Below the pieces are notes generated by a model that was not told the origin of the DNA, made no database searches, and worked only from the letters and a program-made list of their open reading frames with translations. From contig CAZWOL010000048.1 in assembly GCA_964635325.1 (NCBI GenBank), forward strand, positions 1-23,143: 23,143 nt of DNA, read 5' to 3'. Below, in pieces: positions 1-7,303 of the stretch. Source of the DNA: BOG-1112 sp964635325 (GTDB lineage: Bacteria; Bdellovibrionota_B; Oligoflexia; Oligoflexales; Bog-1112). The position numbers were made by a program, and so were the translations under genes. Every line of letters begins with the position of its first letter. Position 1 is the stretch's first letter.

Positions 1-59
1 TATATGTTTGGCTTTTAGGAATTTGAGTAAAGCTTACTAAGCAAGGCTATAGATATAAG

Positions 60-371
60 CTAAGGTCTAGCAATAGCTGTGATAGATACGTTCACTTTCA
101 ATCCTTCTTTTGCAATCTGATCTTTAACTAACAGCTCCAAAAAAGGTTCAATCGGGTAGTCCAAAGCTTCTGCAATTTTTTGGACAAATTTGATGCCAAC
201 GCGTTTGCGATTTTTCTCAACGCTATTGAGAAATTGCTTAGAGACACCGATTTGCTCAGCCAACTGTGTTTGACTGATTCCATCACACTGACGCAAAGAA
301 AAAATCATAGAACCGAGTGTGGACTGGTCCCAAACAACATCGAGATAGTTTTTTTGTTTTTTGGTTGCCAT
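60..371 (-). CDS. HigA-like XRE-family antitoxin
   Basis: A 103-residue protein with a helix-turn-helix of the Xre/Cro type at about residues 28-75; the core reads SQTQLAEQIGVSKQFLNSVE. It is the probable antitoxin of a type II pair: it would bind and neutralise the RelE/HigB-like toxin encoded just upstream and repress the shared promoter. The ATG at 369-371 is preceded by AGGG six bases away, which supports this start. The toxin gene ends eight bases before this start, so the two are almost certainly co-transcribed, and toxin-first order is the usual arrangement of higBA. A general small phage-type repressor is the alternative, but the partner makes an antitoxin much more likely. Confidence 0.85.
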   Translation of the reverse strand: MATKKQKNYLDVVWDQSTLGSMIFSLRQCDGISQTQLAEQIGVSKQFLNSVEKNRKRVGIKFVQKIAEALDYPIEPFLELLVKDQIAKEGLKVNVSITAIARP

Positions 372-379
372 TTTTTTCC

Positions 380-673
380 CTAATACCTATGAGGTGTGAT
401 CTCGACAATATCTACAAGTTCTATAGTCTCGTATCCATCGTTTCCAATACATGTTTCATAAATTGCTCGCCATTGAATATTAAGCCTAATCGAACGTTGG
501 CCTTTTCGTTTACCTTTTAATGGCTCATCATGGAAACCTTTCAATAACTTGGTTTTTCTCAGGCCTTGTGTTTCGACAAGTTTTTTCCAGAAAGCGGTTT
601 TTTGTTGTACCTGGGGTGGAGCCAACTTTAATTCCTTTTCCGCCCGCTTTGATAAAAGAACTACATTTCGCAA
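380..673 (-). CDS. RelE/HigB-family toxin
   Basis: A 97-residue basic protein with the RelE/ParE-fold pattern of HigB toxins: an N-terminal helical hairpin rich in Lys, then a beta core with GQRSIRLNIQWRAIYE (about residues 58-73) and a C-terminal VDIVEITPHRY. Members of this family are usually ribosome-dependent mRNA endonucleases that stop translation; that activity is inferred from the family. The start is TTG at 671-673. It is favoured because GGAG lies six bases upstream, while the nearby ATG (676-678) is in another frame and meets a stop after five codons. The antitoxin follows after eight bases. Length is normal for the family and nothing suggests truncation. Confidence 0.85.
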   Translation of the reverse strand: MRNVVLLSKRAEKELKLAPPQVQQKTAFWKKLVETQGLRKTKLLKGFHDEPLKGKRKGQRSIRLNIQWRAIYETCIGNDGYETIELVDIVEITPHRY

Positions 674-729
674 GCCATTCTCCGTAGTAACCCAATCGAA
701 TAAACGAGTAGTTTTATTTAGGCATAAAC

Positions 730-759
730 ATGGTAACCCTAAAAGGGATTACTTGTCAA
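730..759 (-). promoter_or_regulatory. Promoter of the toxin-antitoxin operon
   Basis: Read on the minus strand there is a perfect -35 box TTGACA (754-759), an 18-base spacer and a -10-like TACCAT (730-735, four of six matches to the consensus). It sits about 57 bases upstream of the TTG start of the toxin, in the only gap that can hold the operon promoter. The spacer contains an inverted repeat, listed separately. Confidence 0.55.
733..752. promoter_or_regulatory. Inverted repeat, likely antitoxin operator
   Basis: The arms GTAACCC (733-739) and GGGATTAC (745-752) are inverted with one extra base, around TAAAA. Inside it, CCCT and AGGG form a perfect smaller palindrome, and GGTAACC (732-738) is itself palindromic. 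The element fills the spacer and overlaps the -10 box of the toxin-antitoxin promoter, the usual place for an autorepressor site. Binding by the HTH antitoxin is inferred. Confidence 0.5.
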
Positions 760-794
760 CTTTTTTAAATCGAGATGATTGAATTGAAATCGGT

Positions 795-1505
795 TTAGAA
801 GTAGCCGTTGAGGCTCAGGCCAATCCACGTTACGCTTTGTGATTCTGCGTAGGAGGTTCCTCCTACTGAAATCGAGTATGTGCGCATCTTGTAGCCAAAT
901 GTCATATTGAGTAGAGATTTGGTGAGTGGGATCATGCCACCGAAATAGATGTCAGTACGGGGGCCAACAGCACTCTTTATGCTTGGGTCTTGGACAGATT
1001 CCTTAACCTGACCAGTGGCGACAAAGACCGTATCTAAAAATATTTTGCCGTAGCGTCCAATAAGAAAATCCATTCCTACATTCGCACCATAACCAGACCC
1101 AAGTATGTCAAGGTAGTTGACTCCGTAACGTTTTACTTTCATTTGCGTCTGTGAAATTGTAAATCCACCGTACACAAATCCATAACGTGCGCCCAGTATC
1201 AAGTCTTGAAACGTGGTTTGTATGGAGCTTGTTGTATTGTTTTCACCATATTCGAATGCGGTTGTATTGCTTTCGCTGCGTAGCGAAGCTCCCACATCGA
1301 AGGTATCTCCTCCATTCATACCAAGCGAATAGCCTGTGCTTACACCTGTATCGTTGCTTTTGACCAATTTGCTTTTGTAGGTTGCAAAACCACCTCCAAG
1401 ATCCAAAAACAATGTTGGAGAACGTAGGTCTTTCTCACTGCTATACCCATGGCTTGCAAAGGATACCAACACGAAAGCTATAAAAATGAGACGTAAAATA
1501 AACAA
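795..1505 (-). CDS. Outer-membrane beta-barrel protein, exported
   Basis: A 236-residue protein with a Sec signal peptide (hydrophobic FIAFVLVSFA, residues 8-17, then SHGYSS). The mature part is rich in Gly, Tyr, Ser and Thr with alternating hydrophobic residues, and ends in a beta strand with a terminal Phe (WIGLSLNGYF), the usual recognition signal for the Bam machinery. The size fits a barrel of about 8-10 strands. The start codon is TTG at 1503-1505 with AGGT a few bases upstream; no better in-frame ATG precedes the signal peptide. I do not recognise the family, and ligand or transport role is unknown. It is transcribed divergently from the secreted protein gene at 1638. Confidence 0.75.
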   Translation of the reverse strand: MFILRLIFIAFVLVSFASHGYSSEKDLRSPTLFLDLGGGFATYKSKLVKSNDTGVSTGYSLGMNGGDTFDVGASLRSESNTTAFEYGENNTTSSIQTTFQDLILGARYGFVYGGFTISQTQMKVKRYGVNYLDILGSGYGANVGMDFLIGRYGKIFLDTVFVATGQVKESVQDPSIKSAVGPRTDIYFGGMIPLTKSLLNMTFGYKMRTYSISVGGTSYAESQSVTWIGLSLNGYF

Positions 1506-1579
1506 AGCTAATACCTAGGGACCAATGGATCTCATCATTTTCATCGGCGCATCTTCCAAAAACTCAACATATAGGGAGC

Positions 1580-1608
1580 TTGACCTTATCCTAGCCCGCA
1601 GATATAAA
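1580..1608 (+). promoter_or_regulatory. Sigma-70-type promoter of the secreted protein gene
   Basis: TTGACC at 1580-1585, exactly 17 bases of spacer, then TATAAA at 1603-1608. Transcription would start near 1615, giving a leader of roughly 23 bases before the ATG at 1638. This is the best-formed promoter in the window. Confidence 0.7.
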
Positions 1609-1637
1609 AAGGTATTCACCCATTTTTAGAGAAAATT

Positions 1638-2315
1638 ATGAAAATACGTTTGATTCTACTTGTTTCACTTCTTTTTTCATGTCTTGCTTTCGCGGGTGCT
1701 GATGATGAAGATAAGGCAAAGCCTTGGTGTCAAAGTTCTGCAGATCAAGTTAATGAAGTAGCCTTGTTCCATTTGGGTCTGTATAATCAGATGCAGCAAG
1801 ATTATTTGGGGGCGATGAGGTTTTATATTTTATCGGGGACTGGGCCTGCGCATAGAGAGTTGCGAGAGCTACTCCTCCAGTTGAATCCCTTCCAACGCAT
1901 ATCATTCCTTTTGAGATTGCGAGAAAGTCTTTCTGCGCAGTCTGTCGAAAATGCCTTGATTTGTGCACGTCTTCCAGGCCTTTGGAGGGATTTTGAAAAT
2001 GAACTCCATCCTCATGGCAACTTTTTGCTAGCTCTCTACGATGAAATGCGTACCGCATACTATTTACGCATCCAGGAGTTTCTCCCTCTGTGCCTAACAC
2101 CTATTGTTTTTAGCTATATAGAGTTTGAAGATTTAACAAACGCTTTTGGAACAGAGAGCATGGTTGGTCGTGCTTTGGAATCTGTGCGAGCAAGCGTAAC
2201 AGCAGTGAGTCACGTTCCGTTGATTGCAGTGCTTATATATTTTATAAACCGGCTCCCAGATCCACCCGCAGCCGTTGATCTAACGGAACCTCGAAAACGC
2301 AAGCGAGATTCTTAG
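1638..2315 (+). CDS. Secreted helical protein of unknown function
   Basis: A 225-residue protein with a clear Sec signal peptide (MKIRLILLVSLLFSCLAFAG, likely cut after AFA). The mature part begins with acidic ADDEDK and is predicted mostly alpha-helical, with Leu/Arg-rich helices (for example FQRISFLLRLRESLSAQ). A hydrophobic stretch near residues 193-205 (VPLIAVLIYFINR) could be a membrane or buried helix. It ends in a Pro- and Lys/Arg-rich tail, EPRKRKRDS. Three cysteines lie in the mature region. The ribosome binding site is weak (GAGAAAATT before the ATG), but the promoter upstream is good. The 3' end overlaps the convergent PIN toxin gene by four bases. I recognise no family. Confidence 0.7.
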   Translation: MKIRLILLVSLLFSCLAFAGADDEDKAKPWCQSSADQVNEVALFHLGLYNQMQQDYLGAMRFYILSGTGPAHRELRELLLQLNPFQRISFLLRLRESLSAQSVENALICARLPGLWRDFENELHPHGNFLLALYDEMRTAYYLRIQEFLPLCLTPIVFSYIEFEDLTNAFGTESMVGRALESVRASVTAVSHVPLIAVLIYFINRLPDPPAAVDLTEPRKRKRDS

Positions 2316-2698
2316 AAGATAGATTTCACATTATATTTTTTGAAGATTTTATCTGCAGTCAGTAGGGCCATGTCTTCGGCTATAGCTTGGCAGATTAGAA
2401 GTCTGTCGAAGGGGTCTCGATGATGGAAAGGTAGATCGACCTGAGTATAAAGATGTTCTCTTGTTATAGGTAGTACACGAATACTGTTGTCTATAACTTG
2501 AATTTGAATAAATTCTTCCAATTCTAAGTCTATTTCCAATTTCCCTAATGAAATTTTAATAGCCATCTCCCAAATGCTTGCGAGGCTTAAATAGACTTCG
2601 GCTTTTTCATTACTCAAAATAGTCCGTATTTTTCGACTGAGTTGACTTTGGTCAGCTGACATCCAAAGCAAAATGTGAGTATCGAGCAGGTATTTCAT
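2312..2698 (-). CDS. PIN-domain ribonuclease toxin (VapC-like)
   Basis: A 128-residue PIN-domain protein. The acidic metal-binding residues are visible: D6 in LLDTHILLW, E44 in ASIWEMAIK, D95/D98 in HHRDPFDRLL and D116 in LLTADK. This set is typical of VapC-type toxins, which cut RNA using Mg2+; the RNA target cannot be told from sequence. The DPFDR motif marks the subgroup usually paired with Phd/YefM antitoxins. Its ATG overlaps the stop of the antitoxin gene by four bases (ATGA), so the two are translationally coupled. Length is normal and all catalytic positions are present, so the toxin appears intact. Confidence 0.9.
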   Translation of the reverse strand: MKYLLDTHILLWMSADQSQLSRKIRTILSNEKAEVYLSLASIWEMAIKISLGKLEIDLELEEFIQIQVIDNSIRVLPITREHLYTQVDLPFHHRDPFDRLLICQAIAEDMALLTADKIFKKYNVKSIF

Positions 2699-2922
2699 GG
2701 CTTTTGATACTCGTCAAAATCGCTGATCTCTTCATCAAAATTCTTCGCAACTTTAACTTTTCCTTTGAAGAGGTCAAAGAGGCGCTTCTTTTTTTTCTGT
2801 ATGACTACTAATTTGATAAGCGGTTCGGCTCCTTTCGATATAATGATATCTTCTCCAGAAAGCGCTTCCTGGATCAGGCGCGAAAGATTGGTTTTAGCTT
2901 GATGAATTGTGACAACCTTCAT
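2695..2922 (-). CDS. Phd/YefM-family antitoxin
   Basis: A 75-residue protein beginning MKVVTIHQAKTNLSRLIQEA, the standard DNA-binding N-terminus of the Phd/YefM family, followed by GEDIIISKGAEPLIKLV. The C-terminal part is charged and would wrap the PIN toxin. The ATG at 2920-2922 is preferred, with GAGG eight bases upstream; an in-frame TTG at 2941-2943 would add seven residues but has no ribosome binding site and breaks the family N-terminus. Overlap with the toxin gene is four bases. It is likely a repressor of its own operon, helped by the toxin. Confidence 0.88.
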   Translation of the reverse strand: MKVVTIHQAKTNLSRLIQEALSGEDIIISKGAEPLIKLVVIQKKKKRLFDLFKGKVKVAKNFDEEISDFDEYQKP

Positions 2923-2955
2923 AGTCGAAGCCTCATGCTGCAATATTCATGATTT

Positions 2956-2999
2956 AGGTTAGCTAAGTCTATTGACTAAGTCAAGCAAAGCGTTACAAC
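2956..2999. promoter_or_regulatory. Shared divergent promoter region with palindrome
   Basis: A perfect 13-base palindrome, TTGACTAAGTCAA (2972-2984), supplies a TTGACT -35 box on each strand. On plus, TACAAC lies 16 bases on (2994-2999), serving hutI. On minus, TAACCT lies 17 bases on (2956-2961), serving the antitoxin-toxin pair; this -10 is weak. CTAAGTC also occurs as a direct repeat (2963-2969 and 2976-2982), and TTAGCTAA (2959-2966) is palindromic. The cluster is a reasonable operator for the Phd/YefM antitoxin. Confidence 0.45.
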
Positions 3000-3025
3000 A
3001 TCATAATTCTTAATTCGGAGTTGAA

Positions 3026-4264
3026 ATGCGCACCATCATTGAAAACATTGGAACCCTAGTGACCATGGAACCGCTTGCACGAGAGCAACGAGTGCATTCC
3101 GTGAATGATGAGGACCTTGGCATACTAAAGAATGCATGGCTTCTGCATGAACAAGGACAAGTTCACTCGTTCGGTCCTATGCCTCCACCACCTTCGGCAT
3201 TGCAACAAGCGGATCTTAGTATAGATCTCGAAGGCCGACTCATGCTTCCAGGGCTTGTCGATTCGCATACGCATACTCTCTTTGCAGGCTCACGACACCA
3301 TGAGTTTGCACAGCGTCTGAGAGGTGCTACTTATCAGGAGATTGCAGCAGCAGGTGGAGGCATACGTTCGACAATGCAAGCTACGCGTAGTGCAAGTGAT
3401 GATGATCTGATTCGTTCCTGCCAGCAGCGCATAGAACACTTTCGCCGTTGGGGTGTGACTACGGTCGAAATCAAGACGGGTTACGGTCTTTCCGTCGAAG
3501 AAGAACTGAGACTCGCTCGAATCTTAAAAAAAGTACAAACACAAACAACCTCACATATTGTAGCAACGTGCCTTGCATTGCATGATCGTTCTCCAGAGTT
3601 TGAAGACTTAGCGTCGTATATTGCTGATGTCGAAAAACGTTTGCTTCCCAAACTTGTTGAAGAAAACTTATGCAGCTTCGTCGACACCTTCATAGACAAA
3701 GGTTATTATGCACCAGAGCAACTCGAATCCTTTATGAGCACTGCAAAAAAACTCGGATTCGGCATCCGAGTGCATGCTGACGAATTTGCACTTGCAGGTG
3801 GAACTATCGCTGCTGCACGTTGGAAAGCTAGCAGTGCAGACCATCTGCAGTGTGCTGGTGCGGAAGGGGCAAAAGCGTTAGCAGAGTCCGCAACAATCGC
3901 AACGCTGCTCCCCGGTACTTCGCTTTATACCGGTATTCCTTTCACCGACGCTCGACCCTTTCTCAAAGCTGGATGTGCAGTTGCAGTCGCAACGGATTAC
4001 AATCCGGGAAGCAGTTGTCTGATGAACCTAGCGCAACTTGCATCCGTCGCAGCTGTGCATTGTCATCTCACTCCTGCTCAAGCATTGGCAGCCATCACTT
4101 ATGTGCCAGCGTGCTCTCTTCATTTAGGCACAAAAAAAGGCGCTCTTGCGCCAGGCTTTGATGCTGATTTTGCTGTGTATGACATGAATAGTATCGAAGA
4201 ATGGCTCGCTAATATGGGGCAAACAGCACCTAAGGGTGTATGGTTACAGGGGCAACAGAATTAA
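3026..4264 (+). CDS. hutI: Imidazolonepropionase
   Basis: A 412-residue amidohydrolase that hydrolyses 4-imidazolone-5-propanoate to N-formimino-L-glutamate, the third step of histidine degradation. The family hallmarks are all present: the HxH metal ligands H81/H83 in VDSHTHTLFAGSRHHEF, H186 in CLALHD, H250 with E253 in HADEFALAGG, H273 in SADHLQ and D324 in ATDYNPGSS. Length matches known HutI proteins. The ATG has GGAG five bases upstream. No hutH, hutU or hutG gene lies in the window, so the rest of the pathway must be elsewhere or the gene acts alone. The last 35 bases overlap the convergent gene on the minus strand. Confidence 0.95.
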   Translation: MRTIIENIGTLVTMEPLAREQRVHSVNDEDLGILKNAWLLHEQGQVHSFGPMPPPPSALQQADLSIDLEGRLMLPGLVDSHTHTLFAGSRHHEFAQRLRGATYQEIAAAGGGIRSTMQATRSASDDDLIRSCQQRIEHFRRWGVTTVEIKTGYGLSVEEELRLARILKKVQTQTTSHIVATCLALHDRSPEFEDLASYIADVEKRLLPKLVEENLCSFVDTFIDKGYYAPEQLESFMSTAKKLGFGIRVHADEFALAGGTIAAARWKASSADHLQCAGAEGAKALAESATIATLLPGTSLYTGIPFTDARPFLKAGCAVAVATDYNPGSSCLMNLAQLASVAAVHCHLTPAQALAAITYVPACSLHLGTKKGALAPGFDADFAVYDMNSIEEWLANMGQTAPKGVWLQGQQN

Positions 4265-5759
4265 GCTCATCCTTAAAGGAGCGCTGGAAGATTTTTTGGT
4301 ATATTTCGTCAATTTTATTTATCTGCTCTGAAAGTAAGTTGGAATCTTTGGTTGCTTGTGCAGCTAAGTCATTCTTTTCTTTTGCAATTTGTTGTCGTTT
4401 ATTACGAATTAATTTAATCGAGTTCTGGGAGGATAGGGCTGTTCGTATTCCACTTTTCACATCATCATGAATTTTTTGAACCTTACTATCAAGAGACTGA
4501 AGATCTTCATAGAATCTGTCCACATGACTAATGGTAGTACCACGGTTGTTGTGTTTGTTGTTCATGGAATCAAAAGCTTGTATGTTTTGAATAACAGCTT
4601 GATCTTGTTGTTGTAAATAAGTCATAGATTGTTCATCTATCTGTTGCAATCTATTCTCTATGCTTTCCGGTAGTGCTTTTTCTGGAAAAGTTTTCTTGAA
4701 TAGCGTTTCTGTGTCTCGATCATTTTCATTTAATTGCTCTCTAATTTCTATTTCTTTCTTTTGGGTTTTAGTGATGTTTTCACGAATTTCCATCCTCCTC
4801 TGTCTTGAGAGCCATAAAGCACTCTCTATTTGCAGGCCTTCAAGGATTTGCTTATCAAAATTTGTAAGCTTCTCCCTCTCTGTAGCAGGAAGATCCTCAA
4901 GACGTCTGATTGGCCACTGTCGTATTTCTTTGTAAAGCTCCCAATTTGTGTTTCGTATACCCTCAATATAGTTTTGAATTTCAGCTGATGCTTGATCGAG
5001 TTTTACGAGCATCTCATTTGTAACAAGAGGGGGAGGAGAGTCTACAGAGCGACGAACTGTAGCTAAAATTGCTCGGGAAGGTGCTCTTGCTACGGGTGAA
5101 ACAACAAGTTCACCCTCTGGAGTTTGTACTTTTGTAGGAGGAGGCAATTCCCCCGGCTTTCCAGAAGAAGCGGGCAACATCTCTTCGGGAATGGCAACGC
5201 CAACAACAGATTGTCCCGGTGGGATTCTTACCTCTTCTAGTGTCTGTGTATGAAGTGTAGTCACTTCTTCTGGAAGAGGAGCTTGCGTGGTAGGTGTTTC
5301 TCCAGGCTTAGGGATTTCGGTTAGCCCCCCATGGGAGTCCTGTAACCAATAAGTGTCAACTGGTTTTTGTTCTTCCAGATTGTTTAGGCGATTCAATTTT
5401 CTGGGTGGAGATGGATTGCGGGGGGTTACTTTGCCGAATTTATAAAAACCGTAACCTAGACCAAGTGCTGCTGCTGCACCCAATATTCCGAGTATTGTAT
5501 TGCTTCCCTCATCATCTGCTAACTTCAGATTTGGATTGGTTTCATGCGAATCGATTATATAAAACGTCTGAACACCTAGAAAAGGTTGTGTTTGGGACTG
5601 TTTGTCATTTGATTCTGGATTTGTTGCCGCAGTTTTATCTATGTGTGATGTTGTATTTAAGACGGGATTATCGGTCAAAGCTCCATCCTGAGTCCTTCTA
5701 GCACAGGCATTGTATGCAAAAACTTGAATTAAGACTAAGCAAATGAAGCGCTTGTTCAT
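4230..5759 (-). CDS. Exported membrane-anchored coiled-coil protein, unknown
   Basis: A 509-residue protein, not recognised. The N-terminus (MNKRFICLVLIQVFAYNAC) is a signal sequence ending in a possible but non-canonical lipobox (YNAC). A Gly/Ala-rich hydrophobic segment (GILGAAAALGLGYGFYKFG, residues about 91-109) looks like a transmembrane helix. It is followed by a Pro-rich, low-complexity stretch (about 115-245) and a long Gln/Glu/Lys-rich coiled coil (about 255-495). The ATG at 5757-5759 is chosen because AGAGG lies nine bases upstream; a TTG ten codons earlier lacks one. A structural envelope or periplasm-spanning role is a guess from the architecture. The 3' end overlaps hutI by 35 bases. 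Confidence 0.7.
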   Translation of the reverse strand: MNKRFICLVLIQVFAYNACARRTQDGALTDNPVLNTTSHIDKTAATNPESNDKQSQTQPFLGVQTFYIIDSHETNPNLKLADDEGSNTILGILGAAAALGLGYGFYKFGKVTPRNPSPPRKLNRLNNLEEQKPVDTYWLQDSHGGLTEIPKPGETPTTQAPLPEEVTTLHTQTLEEVRIPPGQSVVGVAIPEEMLPASSGKPGELPPPTKVQTPEGELVVSPVARAPSRAILATVRRSVDSPPPLVTNEMLVKLDQASAEIQNYIEGIRNTNWELYKEIRQWPIRRLEDLPATEREKLTNFDKQILEGLQIESALWLSRQRRMEIRENITKTQKKEIEIREQLNENDRDTETLFKKTFPEKALPESIENRLQQIDEQSMTYLQQQDQAVIQNIQAFDSMNNKHNNRGTTISHVDRFYEDLQSLDSKVQKIHDDVKSGIRTALSSQNSIKLIRNKRQQIAKEKNDLAAQATKDSNLLSEQINKIDEIYQKIFQRSFKDELNSVAPVTIHP

Positions 5760-5934
5760 TGATAAATACCTCTTTACATTTTCTTGCACTTATCTTCGGC
5801 ATTAGGTAGGAAAAATTGAGTGTGCCATTGGACAGATGCAATCGGTGATGCTGAAGATAGGCCGAAAATTGCTATGGAGGCGTTAGAGGATCTTTTCGTG
5901 ATACAGGGATGTGAGGATACGTTGTGCAGAAAGT

Positions 5935-6663
5935 TTAGTTTTGCGCAGCTGTAAGATCCAAAAGTTCGTTGAGTGTTGCCAGATATTCTTTTGAATCGCT
6001 GGCTTTCTCCTTCAACAATGTCTCTACTGTCTGCCTATACGTTTCTAGAATTCCTGTAAACATAACGGAGTCCGAGGTGCTTTTGAGTTGATGTAAACGT
6101 TCATGGACTGCTAGGAGTTGTCCTTTAAGCTCGAAAAGCTGTGTTTTACGTTGTTGAATAGAGCTATCGAGACCTGCTAGATCTTTGAAGCGTATTCGGA
6201 ATGCGTCCAACTCACTTAGGAGTCGTTTATTAGCGTCTATCAAATTTCCTCGACCTTCTGAGAAGTACTTAGTGACCTTATGCACCATTTGAGTGCGCTC
6301 CATCGCAACTTCTTTGTATACTTCGTTGGCTTCAGCAATTTTTTGTAACCTATTCAGAGCATTTCTTTCGCTGCCTTGACTATGCAATAGAAGGTTTTGC
6401 AGACGGACGATCTCAGCGTTATCACGGTGAGCACGAAAATGCTTCTGCAAAAACCATTGGATCAGTCCACCGGCAACAATGTAAGCGGCACGTTCAAATA
6501 CATAGTCTGCAACGATCGCAAGAGATGATTTTGAACCCTGCTCATATTCTGAGTTATATTCGGAAGCTTCTGCTTTGCTTACAGGATCTGCAGATGAATT
6601 AGCAAAAGCATATGAGTTATAGCTAGATAAGATCAAAAGAAGCGATAGCATAGCTGAGCGCAT
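5935..6663 (-). CDS. Exported coiled-coil membrane protein, unknown
   Basis: A 242-residue protein of unknown family. It has a signal peptide (SAMLSLLLILSSYNSYAFA), a short acidic/Ser-rich stretch, a hydrophobic helix near residues 58-71 (AAYIVAGGLIQWFL) and then a helical coiled coil to the C-terminus, with heptad-like Leu/Ala spacing (VRLQNLLLHSQ, LNRLQKIAEA, LFELKGQLLAVHERLHQL). AAGGA is six bases before the ATG. The order signal peptide, single membrane helix, coiled coil is the same as in the larger neighbour downstream (4230-5759), so the two may work together; sequence similarity between them is not evident by eye. Confidence 0.7.
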   Translation of the reverse strand: MRSAMLSLLLILSSYNSYAFANSSADPVSKAEASEYNSEYEQGSKSSLAIVADYVFERAAYIVAGGLIQWFLQKHFRAHRDNAEIVRLQNLLLHSQGSERNALNRLQKIAEANEVYKEVAMERTQMVHKVTKYFSEGRGNLIDANKRLLSELDAFRIRFKDLAGLDSSIQQRKTQLFELKGQLLAVHERLHQLKSTSDSVMFTGILETYRQTVETLLKEKASDSKEYLATLNELLDLTAAQN

Positions 6664-6746
6664 AAAAAATCCTTATGGGGACATTTGTGAAGTTATGCAT
6701 CACGGTTAGCATTTGATTAAAGAATAGGCAAGACCTGAAGTTAGAA

Positions 6747-6768
6747 AAGGTGAGTGTATGTTCACCTT
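6747..6768 (-). terminator. Hairpin after greA, possible terminator
   Basis: On the minus strand, AAGGTGA and TCACCTT form a perfect 7-bp stem around an 8-base loop, followed by TTCT. It starts nine bases after the greA stop codon. The U-run is short, so termination may be partial. Confidence 0.5.
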
Positions 6769-6777
6769 CAGCGTAGA

Positions 6778-7242
6778 TTAGTAGTCGATCTCGACAATCT
6801 CGAACGACTTGGCGCCCCCTGGGGCGTTGATCTCGACAAGGTCCCCAACCATTTTACCGAGTAGGGCGCGAGCTAGAGGAGAGCTGATGGAGACTTTGTT
6901 GCTCTTGATATCAGCTTCTAAGTCGCCGACGATGCGGTACTTTTTGAGTACATCTTTCTCATCGACTAGACTCACCCAGGCACCAAAGCGCACATTATCC
7001 GGCTTCACATCCGGAATGGCCACGACCTGAGCGCGTGAGAGTTTGTCCTCCAAGTCTGCAATACGGGCTTCGGAGAACGACTGCTTCTCACGGGCTGCAT
7101 GATACTCAGCGTTTTCACGTAGGTCCCCATGCGCGCGTGCGGCGGCAATTGCAGCGATTACTGCAGGACGTTCGTTCTTTAAATTCTCGAGCTCTCTTTT
7201 TAGAGACTCTAAACCATCTTTTGTTAGCGGAATAAGTTCCAT
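6778..7242 (-). CDS. greA: Transcription elongation factor GreA
   Basis: A 154-residue protein that rescues backtracked RNA polymerase by stimulating cleavage of the transcript 3' end. The N-terminal antiparallel coiled coil carries the acidic tip in GDLRENAEYHAAREKQ (about residues 39-54), which reaches the polymerase active site. The C-terminal FKBP-like domain has the family motif ISSPLARALLGKMVGD. Length is typical of GreA, and the N-terminus MELIPLTKDGLESLKREL is typical for alpha/delta-group GreA. GAGGTG stands four bases before the ATG. It lies 61 bases downstream of the FadL-like gene, so read-through from that operon is possible. Confidence 0.95.
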   Translation of the reverse strand: MELIPLTKDGLESLKRELENLKNERPAVIAAIAAARAHGDLRENAEYHAAREKQSFSEARIADLEDKLSRAQVVAIPDVKPDNVRFGAWVSLVDEKDVLKKYRIVGDLEADIKSNKVSISSPLARALLGKMVGDLVEINAPGGAKSFEIVEIDY

Positions 7243-7303
7243 ACGTCACCTCATAACGCTGGTTACTATCAAATGCATTCACTAAACAAGGAAAAATGAC
7301 AAC

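Noticed and set aside
1506..1570. Promoter for the outer-membrane barrel gene
   Set aside because: TTGAGT is present on minus, but no acceptable -10 box lies at 16-18 bases.
7243..7303. A dedicated greA promoter
   Set aside because: TTGTCA and TAGTAA-like boxes occur but at poor spacing, so no convincing pair could be named.
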